Origin: Verpa conica
Lineage: Eukaryota; Ascomycota; Pezizomycetes; Pezizales; Morchellaceae
Length of the DNA stretch: 64,000 nucleotides
Assembly: GCA_033030425.1 (NCBI GenBank)
Contig: JAUFSD010000025.1
Location: forward strand, 372,001-436,000
Direction: 5' to 3'
Part shown: one piece after another, positions 34,909-46,300 of the stretch
How the letters are laid out: every line of letters begins with the position of its first letter
How positions within the stretch are numbered: position 1 is the first letter of the stretch
Position numbers and translations under genes: made by a program
The notes under the pieces: generated by a model
What the model saw: the letters and a program-made list of their open reading frames with translations, nothing else
Database searches by the model: none
What the model was told of the DNA's origin: nothing

Positions 34909-36146
34909 GGTGGTATATCCAGTATTGAGTAGTTGGAATCAAGTGGTTAGATTTGCTGGACGTAGTAGGTGTAGTGCGGTAGGAGTTGGTAGTATGATAA
35001 CTACGGGGGTCTCATCAGTTACACCAGATAAGTGCACGTGATACATCTCGGTGGGTGTAGTACAAGTATAAGCAACTTCTACTAGCCTACTAGCACCTAA
35101 TATTTGCAAATTCATAGCATATGCTTGTAACTAGCCAGTGCTCTAAGCTATGGGATTAAAGTTAATTCATAGATAACGCCACACGGAACCATTAATATGG
35201 CTGTGCTGCGGCTGAAACAGCTAGGGCCAATAGACTACTTACTACTCTGCGTGAGGCTAATAGCTACAGTCCTATAGCTACTATCTCGTTTGTAGCACTA
35301 CATGTATGTTGTTTGGCTGTGACACTTCTAAAATAGACACCCTTAGATAAGAAAATATTATATATTAATCTGTTAGTCTCCTATTTAATTAATGGAATGC
35401 GGTAATTCTGAGCTATATATAAACTATACGGTTCTATATTATTTTTAGGATTCCCGACATGAGCATTAGTTAACTAGGGTGTTATAAGGTACCCGCATTA
35501 TAGTAGTTCTTACTTACGTGCTATAGAATCAAACAGCCTACATCTAGCTGCGCGAGACATCGGGCGAGGCCTTGTACCTACTATATATAGCTACCTCCTA
35601 ATGAAAGAGTATTATATTAAGGAACACGTTAATGACCCCCCAGGCTAGTAACACTAGTACTTGTCCCCTAGGGAGAGAACCTGAAAACAGGGGGTCTATT
35701 TTGTATGGTGTGGCGTCGTGCACAGATATTTTACCATACAAATCGTGACCCCCTGTTTTCAGGTTCTTTCCCTGGGGTACAAGTACAGGAGAATAGGGGA
35801 CTATAGCTATAATTATATAGAAGATGTATAAATTGATATAGTATTCACTATAAAATACTTTACAACAGAGATAATAACACTAACCCCTCAAAACCCTATA
35901 GACTTGGTACTCCATTGATATTATATTAGTCTCGAGTGATAAGCTATGATTTGTCGATCTATCTACTCCTAAAATCCCCCTTGTGCACCAACTTGGATCT
36001 GCATAGTGTAGGATAGGAAAAGGAGATTCTGTGTGAGCCAATTAAATGGACTGTAGCTGTAATTAAAATGAATAATAGGTGGCGCACCTTTGAACATCAT
36101 TCTACGGACTTTTCCATGCGCCGACATATAAACCAAAAAGCCGCAA
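34909..36146. other. intergenic, NLR promoter and hairpin element
   Basis: About 1.2 kb upstream of the NLR gene and downstream of the CENP-H gene. Besides the hairpin at 35657-35786 nothing is recognisable. In particular there is no adjacent small effector gene of the kind sometimes paired with fungal NLRs. Confidence 0.5.
35657..35786. repeat. 130-bp inverted repeat (hairpin / MITE-like)
   Basis: The left arm GTACTTGTCCCCTAGGGAGA continues with GAACCTGAAAACAGGGGGTC and later TTTGTATGGT. The reverse complement of the right arm reads GTACTTGTACCCCAGGGAAA, then GAACCTGAAAACAGGGGGTC and TTTGTATGGT. The arms are about 53 bp with a handful of mismatches and a loop of about 22 nt. No coding capacity. 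It could be a short MITE; target-site duplications are not evident. Confidence 0.75.
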
Positions 36147-37244
36147 TCACCAATCGTCGTCCTCCGCCTCCTCGCCACATGCTAGCACCGCTGCTCTCAA
36201 CCTCTTATCGCTACTCCAATCTACCCCACTCCCAACAATAATGGCCTGCACGGCATTTCTCATAACCTCCCATTTGATCTTGGCATCCTTCAGCTCTTTT
36301 TCAGCTCCCGCGTATCTCTCATCGTTCTCCCCGGCAGCTCGACGCTTTTCCCTTTTCCGCTTTTCTGCGAGCGTCAAGAGGCGCGCTGTGAGTTTCCGAT
36401 TTGTAACCTGCGCATCTGCAACCGCCGCCTGGGTCCTCGAAATGGCATCAAGCGTGGAAGCCAGGACCTGTGAGAGGTTCGCGTGCGTGAGTGAGAGCAT
36501 ATCACGGCGTTGGATGAGCGGTAGTAGCGCCCTAAATTATGATATTTCACAGAATTTGCCTCAAATTAGTCCTAATACCCCCACCCATCCCTATGAAGTA
36601 CGATATGAATTATATCCAGGATGATTAAAGTAATGTGGACCCCTACCGTTCTCTAGCCGTACTCCCGACACCCGAATGTACCGCTTTCAAAATTGGATGC
36701 GTAATGAGAGTCGTCTCAAGTACTTTGTCTTTCATTTGAGTTTTTGCCGTGCTCTGCAGCAACTGGCTTTCCGCCACCTCGATTCTCCGGTGAAGCTTCT
36801 CGTCGTTGCCATCATCATCTGTGGTTATGTCTAAGTCAAAACCCATGTGTTAGTTTCATTAATGGATAGCCACTAGTACTAGCACTAGCCCAGCCCAGCC
36901 CAGTACCACCAGTACCAGCATTTCCTTCTCCCACCATCCACCAGTAGAAGGGAAGGGGAGAGTCAAAGGGGGAAAAAAAAAAAAAAAAAATAACGAGCGG
37001 GGAAAAAAAGTAAACAAGTGACTGACGAACCGTCGATCCCGACACCCCCCAGTTCCGCCTCCAACACCCGTCTCTCAAGACAAACCTCCCCCAACCGGTC
37101 GTAAAGCCCCAACAAGTACCGCTCTCTCTCGTTCAAGATCTCTACATCCTCCTGCACTCCCAGCCTCGCGAAACCAATTTTATGGGCTTGCGTCGAGAAC
37201 AGCAAACCCAGACATGACGTCTGCAATTGCTGAAGCGTAGTCAT
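36147..37244 (-). CDS. CENP-H-type inner kinetochore protein
   Basis: Exons on the minus strand are 37031-37244, 36647-36830 and 36147-36531, giving 260 residues. The start is the ATG of MTTLQQLQTSC. The first intron is 200 nt and holds an A18 run and AGCCC/AGTACC mini-repeats; its donor GTTCGT is weak. Heptad-rich helices dominate (NERERYLLGLYDRLGEVCLE; RRIEVAESQLLQSTAKTQMK; LASTLDAISRTQAAVADAQV). The C-terminus (KWEVMRNAVQAIIVGSGVDW, then SSDKRLRAAVLACGEE) resembles the conserved end of CENP-H (an xxILGSxVNWAxDPxLxxIVL-type pattern). CENP-H (Fta3 in fission yeast) is part of the constitutive centromere-associated network. The assignment rests on this terminal motif plus coiled-coil character, so a search is needed to confirm it. 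Confidence 0.7.
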
Positions 37245-38639
37245 GGTTACCAAGAGTTACCGTATGGGGGGGGTAGGAGGGGGGAGACGCGTCGCGGGGG
37301 TGACGACGGGACGAGATACCTAATACCTACTATTATTACCAGCACCGCCGCCACGTGCTCAGGAGCGCGTAATATAGCAGTATATAGGATCACAAGGCAA
37401 GCCTCCCCAAAACCTAAACTAAGCGAGAAGTACACCGGCGTTTCACATAGAAAAACCGATAAGATGCCGGTCTTTCTTTTTTTAAACAGGAGGTTATCGC
37501 GTTAAACAGCCAATCATTTGAGAACCCCACATCGTCCGTGCATAGAACTGCGGGCCGCAGGCATCTGGCACGCAAACTGTGCATGCGAAGCGGAACAAGC
37601 CCCTGCATCTGACTTGGACGGGTACTTTATAGGCTAAGAGCATGGCGGTATTAAGTGGTTGGGACGAAAGCTAGCAATGTACCCAAGTTCTAAGCACACT
37701 TGCAGTTTTATTCATATCATATTTGGAATCTCGATTCACGATCGCAAAAACTGTGAAAGCACAATCAATACATACCATACCCACTCGGGGTAGGTACGCA
37801 AGAAGAGCCTGGGTGTGCTGTCCGCTGGTAAAGAATTTGGTTCGCTTCGTCTGGCCACATAGACGGATCAATTGGCCAGACCCACGCTCCTGTATTTGGG
37901 TTCCCCTTTGCCTCGAGTACATACATATATACGCAATGTGTCGCCTGGTTTAGGGTTTGCGAAGCCGATGGTATTTTCTCGACCAGCGCCTCATATGCCA
38001 AATAATACGGGTGGAGGGCTGCTGCTGCAATGGAAAACGGCATTTTGTGCATATCACATGGAGCTTGCTCTTTCAAAGCACCTTCACATGTAATGGAACA
38101 GGTTTGGGGCCAAACCCGCCCGTTGACTCATATAAAGCGCAACTCCACTTCACCGGAGGGATTGTTGAAGTTTACCCTCCACTCGCACCGACTAAGATGT
38201 CTAGCAGCAAAAGCACCAGATGGATCACGGTTTCCAGAGGAAGCAAGAAATTACAGAGAGAATTTGGCAAAAAGCTACCTAATTTTCTAAATCTTTGCGA
38301 CGAACACCCCCAAGTTTAAGTTGTGTCGAAAAACAAACAACCTCCCAACCTTTAATCACATGAAGGAGCACAGATTGAATTCTCTGCCAGCTTCCCAGAA
38401 AAGCTTACAAATTGGAATATTAATAAAGAAATGCACACCTCCACCTAAGAACAATGGGAGAGGAGAAAAGAGAAACCTTCAAAGCGAATCGAAAATAAAA
38501 GAGAAAGCGAACAAAAGGGGACCAGAAATCAACAAATGTCGAACTTTTGCATCAAAAAAATTCCCATGTCTGGATCTCGGTCCCGCGTCTATTGGAAGTA
38601 TTAAATATTGCCGAGAAAGCTGGTAAGCAGACAGAAATT
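37245..38639. other. intergenic
   Basis: About 1.4 kb between the CENP-H promoter and the ABC-transporter 3' end. A minus-strand frame at 37765-38076, open upstream to about 38127, encodes Cys/Pro/Trp-containing sequence with ordinary amino-acid composition, but no splice-joined partner or family match was found. Confidence 0.4.
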
Positions 38640-41600
38640 TTAAGCGCCAGATGGTTCGTTTGAAGGTTTGCGATAAGTACCAGCAAATCCATCACTAGGT
38701 CCGTCATTATCTGACCTTCTCCAATTACCGGTGCCTTTTGAACCATAGGCCCTTCCCCAAGTTTTACGCCGGCCTGTTCCACGCACTGGGCCCTCCTGCA
38801 CCAACCCATTCGTAGGCGCCGATTGGTCTGGTTGTTTTGAGTGAGCTGAAGACTGCAAGATATCTCTTGTGGCGGGGTGAACTTCTTCCCTCACTGCAGA
38901 GCGGTAATCGCCCTCGATAAATGAACTGGCCCTAGCCTTTCCTTTAAACTGCCTTGGGGCTGTCTCGTTAGAAGGAATAGGACCCCGTGGAGGGCCCGGT
39001 TCTTGATTCTCAGGTTCAGTCTTAGGACCCATCTGCTTAGCTGAGGACCTGGTGCGGAAGCGGCGTTTTGGCTTCTTCTCGATAGCAGATGCTGTAGTAT
39101 TTGAACTTTCCCCGTAGGGATTTGAGGGCCCCCCATCATTTATAGGGCGTGGAGAAACGGTGACCATTGGAGGTAAATTACCAGTATCACTTGGAAGAGT
39201 AGTGATCTCAGGGTATTCAGTAACAATAACCCCGCCTCCATCTTGGTCCTCCATCGACGCTTCCATTAAAGATTTTGATTTATTACTTCTCCGGCGGCTG
39301 CGTCGGCGTTTCTTCCTAAGCTCAATGTCGGGTTGAATCTCCATTAAAGGAGAGGAAGGCTGCTCATCTTGAACACCTTCCCCGCGAACCTCATTCGTTG
39401 GAGGGGGGAGTTGTGCCCTAATCATAGTGTCCTCCACCTTCTTCCCTTCAAGCTCTTTCACCTTTTCCTCAGCAATCTGGAGAGCTTTATCGATTTTCTC
39501 TTCCACTTTCTGCACCTTATCCTCTTGGCTCTGTGCTATATCCTCTTGGCTCTCTTCCCTGGCCTCAAGTCTCCCGTAGCTATTTTCTTCTTGCTCCGAT
39601 GTGGGATTGTCGTTTGCCGAGATAGGTGTCACGGTGATCATGTCATGATCATTATCCTTATTTCTAGCAGGAATGGAATCATCAGGGGTGAACCCGACCT
39701 GAACCTGCCGTGGAGTTGAGTCATATTCTTTGGGAGTGTCCTTTGGAATAACCTCGCTTGGGACGAATTCTCTAGCATCGGGCTTAAGCGAGGATGAAAG
39801 CTTTGGAGTTACCGGACGCGACAAAGATAATTGTTTCTCAGGTTGTTTAGTGGCATCAATGTTCTTCAGAATGTTCTGGGCCGGCGAGATAGTCCTGAAA
39901 AGGGTCTGAGAGCGGGGCTGGGAATCATGCGACCTGCTAAGAGAAGTTGAATCCTGACCAGCAAAAGAGACATTTGGGTGCCCATTCGACCTTACAGAGG
40001 CATGGGCGGAAATGGGTTGGCTAGTATCGGCCTTCTTATCCTTCTTTATAAAGATACCCGAGTTAGATGGGCCGGAGTTCCCCTCCACTTTCCTATCTTC
40101 AAAAGAACTCGGCTCGGAGCTGTGGAATCGGGCCCCTGTTTTTTGCAGGGCTTTCTTGAGCTCCTCCTCTCGAGATTTCGGAGAAAGATCATTGACTATA
40201 GTCAGGTCCTTTGGGTCTACCCCAGGCTTTGGTCCCTCGTTCTTCATTTGTTTAGACCATAGTTGATAATACTTGCCCTTCTGCTCAATGAGTTCGTCGT
40301 GGTTACCCTTCTCGAGAATTTCACCTTCTTTAATCACAATAATAACGTCGGCATTCATAATTGTTGAAAGGCGGTGTCTAAAAAGAATTATCAACAATGG
40401 TCATCCTCAAAGAATCACCTGGGAATGAGAGTAACATACGCAACAACAAACATTGTACGGTTTACTGAAAGCTTCTTGAACGCAGATTGGATTTGACGCT
40501 CAGTCTCCATATCAACCATACTGGTGGCCTCATCTAATAGGATGATCTTCGGGTCCTTAAGAATCGCTCTGGCTATAGCCACCTAGGAAATATGTATTAG
40601 CATTGCAAGACAATATGCATTACAAAAGACTTACTCTTTGAAGTTCACCTCCTGAAAGCTTCACACCACGCTCGCCGACCTTTGAAAGGTATCCATCCGG
40701 AAAGCTCATGATTTTATCGTGGATAGATGCCGCGCGACAAGCATCATAGACCTCTATTCAATTAGTGAGAAGAGTATATAGGTAGGTATATAGGTAGGTA
40801 AATTACTAAACTTACGTTCATCTGTTGCATCAAAGTTTGCATATTTGATGTTGTTCATTATTGTATCGTTGAATAATTCCGGATCCTAAGTCTAGCAGTT
40901 AGACATGCGCTGAGACCACCGAAAATGTACCGAGCAAACACATACTTGAGGGACAACTCCCATATTTTCTCGCAAGCTCCAGAGGGTAACATCTTTGATA
41001 TCTTGTCCGTCAATTTTAATAGCACCAGTTTCGGTATCATAGAATCTAAAAAGTAGCTTTAAGCAAGTTGTTTTGCCACCACCAGTTTCGCCAACCAAGG
41101 CGATGGTTGCCCCCCCAGGAGCTTTGAAGCTGATATTATTTATCGCTGGTTTTCTGGGATCGTATGAAAATTTGACATTATCGAACTCGATTTCTCCGCT
41201 AATGAGTTTAAGGTCCTTCGCGCCCGGCTTATCCACAACAGTAGGCTTTGTCTGGAAAAGCTCTAGAAGTCGCTCAGCATCGAGCATCTGCTGCTGAATC
41301 TTACGGTAAAAGTTGGCGAAAAACGAGAGAGGGCTAGATAACTGGGCCCAGTAGGATAGCAGGGAGACAAAACTCCCGACTGGCCTTTGGCCCATGGTCA
41401 CCATATAGACAGCGAGGAAACTGGCACCCAGGAGACCAAAGGTAAAGATGAGGCTCTGTGCAACGTTCAAAACAGACAAGCCAATATCCCATTTTCGTTC
41501 GGCACGCTGATAATTCCGGATCGCCTCCGAGTATCGATCTTGCTCGTAAGGAACGCGATTGAAGTACTGATATTTTATCAGCTCTATCACATATCATAGT

Positions 41601-43302
41601 ATGGGATTCTATCTGCAAATTCGAACTTACACTCACTGTGGTCCAGCTAGACATGGTTTCCCACATAATACTCGCCTCTTTCCTTGATGCCTAAAGGAGA
41701 CTTTTAGCAGCTAGCAGATAAGATACGGGCGGATGGCCTACCGCATTAAAATCCCTCCGTATCTGGTTCCTCCTAGCTCCCAGTCTTGCGGTGGCCCACA
41801 GGTAAACCATAGAAACCACAGCTACAATCAAAGCCATGTATGAATTAAAAATTATGAAGAAATATCCAAAAGCGACACAGAGGTCAGCAAGCATTGGAAG
41901 CACCGCGAAGAGAATCGACTCGATAAACCCATTGACAGAGCGGCCTTGGTTTACTGAGGTATACAGTTCACCCGTTTTCTTGTTGGTATGGAAGTCATGA
42001 GAGAGTGACATGACATGGTTATATGCCGCAGTGGTGATAGAACGGTAGGAGTACTGATCTATGGGCATCCAGAGATATCTTTGCAATGCTGAAATACCAG
42101 ATCCTGAACCTAGCCAGCGATAAATAACATACAAGGAAACCTGAACCCATGGAATGGCACCTATTTATATCAGCTATGTCATCATACTATAAATTAAATA
42201 ATATAGCCTACCATTCCCCTCGCCCAAAGCGTCGGTAACAACACCAAGTTGATGAGGAACCAAGACGTTCAAACCACGCTCGATAACAAGACAGATACCA
42301 ACCAGAACCATGGAGAACTTGAGCCACCTATCTTTGCTAGGCCAAACATAAGGCCAAAAGATCTTAAACCAGATCATTACATAAGTAATTCACTAGAACA
42401 ATTTAGGGAATGTTTTCAGAACTTACAGCAAAAGACTTAGCGTATACCCACCAGTTTCCACTTTCTTCAATCTTTTTAAGCATCCTAGCCTTAGCTTCCC
42501 TCGTCTCTACATTTTCCTCGACATCATCCGAGTTGGTAGCACCATATACGCTGCTATTCATTCTATTCGCGATATCATTCCTGTTGCCTGCGAGCAATCC
42601 AGCCGACTCTTCATCGTTACCGGTCTCTTTCCTATTATCATATCTTTGGAATCCCCAAAATACAGTAGGTAATAGCACGAGGAGGGCGACTCTAATGGCT
42701 TGGATACCAAACTTTGTCTTATGGAAAGCATTGTCTGAACGGTTGTAATAGCTAGGTAGGGCGATAAGACAAATTTCGGTAATCAGAGAGAGGAACCAAC
42801 ACCCATAATACGGATACCAAACGATATTAGTGTTGTCAAGAAGAGCGAGTTCAATGACACCCCACACGAGAACTGCAGAGAGTACATAAACCTGAAAATA
42901 CCTCAGCCAACTCAATCAAAAAGAAAAAAAGAAAAAATATATAGCCTAGGAAACCTATTACTTACAACATGGTCTTCGGGACTATACCACCCTTTTTGGA
43001 TCAAGGATCTAGCAAGTAACAGCACAGCTTCAGCTACCTATAATTATGCAAAAAAATTTTGGTTAGAAAATAAAACTTTGATTTTGGCTCGAGCGGCTGT
43101 GAGATCTCACATAAGTAGCAATGACTGAGATTTGGAGCCAGAGGAGTAGGTGTCTCCGGACGATCTTCCTAGGAGCTTTTAGGTTCTCTAAGGTGCAAAC
43201 CGTAATGCCCTGCATAACGAGAAAGCACAAGAACAAGGTTGGAGGGTAGGCATAGTGTATGACACTGGACGCCTTGCCAAAAGCTTCCGGGGAGTGTAAC
43301 AT
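38640..43302 (-). CDS. HMT1: HMT1/ABCB6-type ABC half transporter with long C-terminal tail
   Basis: Eleven exons on the minus strand: 43111-43302, 42966-43037, 42427-42891, 42212-42362, 41742-42160, 41631-41690, 40946-41566, 40816-40885, 40635-40753, 40440-40582 and 38640-40377, giving 1349 residues. The N-terminal TMD0 (residues about 1-190) has several membrane helices, then a linker and a six-helix ABC exporter domain (about 245-570). The nucleotide-binding domain has Walker [10 protein letters not shown] (612-620), Q-loop VVPQ, signature LSGGE (716-720), Walker B IILLDE (736-741) and H-loop AHRLST. Family members sit in the vacuolar or mitochondrial outer membrane and export phytochelatin/GSH-metal or porphyrin conjugates. 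Unusually, about 530 residues follow the NBD: low-complexity, Ser/Pro/Glu-rich with basic patches ([26 protein letters not shown]), ending in Gly/Arg-rich sequence. All of that tail lies in the last exon. Confidence 0.93.
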
Positions 43303-46300
43303 GATTCTGGCCGCGCAGAATGTTTCCTCCTCCTCCTTTGGAGAATTGACCGAACTGAGATGAAAACAGAAGCAGAAAACAGTGATTATGTGACAAAAAA
43401 AAGAGAGGAAAGCTGAAGATGTAAGTAGGAATTCAGAGAGTGCTGACGATGAACGAAAGGAACGCCAGCGAATGCGTTGAGAATTGAGAGATCGTGGGTG
43501 GTAAGAAAGACGACGAGCCTCCCCCTTCTAACCACTAGTAGAAGAAGCCACAGGAAGGCGGAGGAAAAAAAAGCACTAAGTAAATATGAAGAGCACAGAT
43601 AAGGCCAGCAAAGATGACGCTGCTTGCTGCTGAGCTGGCAACACCCGTTTATGGATCGGGTGTATGTGTTGGGGACCGGCAGCCGTGCGCTTGACCTGAT
43701 GATAACCTTTACACCTTAAAAACAAACAGCCAAACAAACACCAGTCTACGAAAGAGTTATTTAAGTAAGTGCTCCTACCGAAGACAGAGGCCACGATCTT
43801 ATGTGTTTCTTGCAGCAACAACAGCTGTCTCAATCGCTACTTTCCTGGGCTGTGAGAGATCGAAAGGTTCATCAAGCCTATCGGCTATGGTGTGGGAAGA
43901 AAAATACAATTCCTCTCGTGTCTGCCGGATGTCCTTCTGAGAGCACCAAGAAAACAGTTGTAACAGATGAGAAAGGAAGATGGCAGGAATACCAGAGCTC
44001 CGATACGCCCACGTCAGTCAGTGCCTAGGGAGTTGGCAAGGAGTATGCTGTATACCAGTAGGCCTGGACGAAAAGATGGATGTCAAGGATAATTTTTGGT
44101 TGATCAAAGATATGCAGGCCGCAGTAAGTAGTCCAACTGCTGGCTAGGCACATGTACCTACGGTGTAAGATTTAGATTGGCTACGCGATTCCCCTCCCCC
44201 TCCTCCCCCAGACGTGTCGCAGACTTCTCTGGTGTCGGGACCAGAACGAGGTCCCTTCGTGAGACCCCATGCGCCCTAGTGCACGGACTGGGCCAGAATA
44301 TTAGCCTTTCGTTTTGGCTGTTTTCCTGGGACCGAACTAGTTTCATGACAGAAACACCACGTCCGCGTCAGCTCCTCATTCGATAAGCAATTTTCATTTA
44401 AGCGCCCTGCGACGTCCTTTCGTGAGTTCTTGATTTATACACATCACTCCTGTCTACAAAAACTTCGTCCCAGAATATCGGGGTCACCCCTCAAAGCACA
44501 TACAGCGGTTGCCCAAGAGCACTGCATTTGCCAGCGTGCAGAAACAATAACCCAACAACAATAAATGACCACGCGCCTAGACAACCCAAGTTTGTGCAAT
44601 ATGCATCATGGTTCCTTTTGTCAGCATCCGTTATTCTTTGCAGACAGCAGAGAGGTCGATAACCGGACCGTCTAATGACGTCTACGGATGGCCGCATAAA
44701 TTTGAACCACGGGTACTTAAAGGACCCTAAGAACTGAGCCGCATCAGATCCTGCTCGGCTAGATCATCCCAACATCAGAAATTCGGGATGCACCGTTACC
44801 TTCTGTCTAGATTATTCGTTTTTGCCTGTTGTCAGTCGTTCACCTCATCAAGGCAGAAAAGTAGAATCCCTCAGCATGCCATTGTCTCGGGGTAAACAGT
44901 GAGCGGCTTATCGGCTACTACCCCTATATCGTCAAAGTTCTACGATACTTTTTTACAATCAATGAAGTACCGTCTAGCTAGGCCGCTTGTTGTCCGGGTA
45001 TAGGCTCTCCATCTACCAGATTTCCAGGTGTTCGCCCCAGGATCTGCATATCCCTACAGTAATTCCCAGGTTCCACCGTAACGGAATTGCCTTTTCCCGC
45101 TTCTTTGGTGCGCCGGATGCCCGGTCGTATGGTGACCGGCACCCACTACAACGCATGTCTTGTTTCTGGGAAAATGCCGAACAGACTTAGGTCTTATATA
45201 CCATGCACCTATCCTTCCCTGTAGCTACAATAAAACAACGTAAATTCAAATTCTTCAGTTTCTTTCCCAAGAACCAAATAAGAGTGGTTATGTAGTATGA
45301 GATGGGTAGTGTCTGCCCCCCACACATGATCTCCCTAACCATCGTGTCAATTAGGTCAATAATTAAAATTTCCCTCGGGTTTCATAAATAAAGACTCTAA
45401 AGTAGTCTTGGCGGAAGAAGATCTGGTATATATAAACGACCTCTTGTATCACAACAAACAGAACTTTTATTCATAGCATATGGACTTGATCCCAATTCTC
45501 GTTTAAGCCGGGGGGGCTGTAGAGTACTTTAATCCCAAGACACGGGAATTAGTCCCACTTGACAAGTGTCAGCTTAACTGAAACGACAGTTAATTAAGCT
45601 CTGCCCATGTCGTGCTACGTAATTTTACCGAATCGAATTCTACGGGATGTACGAGACTAGGTATCAGAACTATAGCCCGAGTTTACTAATATTTGCACAT
45701 CTAATGTAACATTCACTTACACTTACCCCGGGCCAAGCTGCCGAATTTAGCTCAATCCTGCCCTTAGATAATATACCCAACATATCTTAATTTGTCCCCG
45801 ATTATAAGCCAGTATTGATTTTGTGGTAAAAAAGTGTTACGCAATTCTACCGTTTTGGTAGTAGCCGAATAACTCTATTCATACCCCCACAAAGGTGAAC
45901 CACAGGGGATTTTAAATATATTTGGCCAATACTATTCGACCCGCCGACGGCACAGACCGGGTTTGACCTAGTGCGAAGCTAGTTTGAGCATAAGGTAGTC
46001 CCGGCCGGCCGGTACTAGTACGAGTGAGACACCATGATCAAATATCAAGTCGCCGCCTCGCACTTAACTGGTGACGCAGTTGCGCGGCTTACTTTCTGCT
46101 TGTATCTACCGTCTGATACTCACCGCCGCGCTGCCTTGTAAGCCGATCAGTCTCAATTACCGGGTCTGCAAAGCTATGTCTCTCGCTTCTGGATTTAGGG
46201 CTTATAATGAAGGTGTGCCGGCTACCACTGCGGATCCCGTACCCAAGTCGCGTAGAAGCCTTGCACCCCGCCATGTTTTAAACCTCAAAACTACGAGTAC

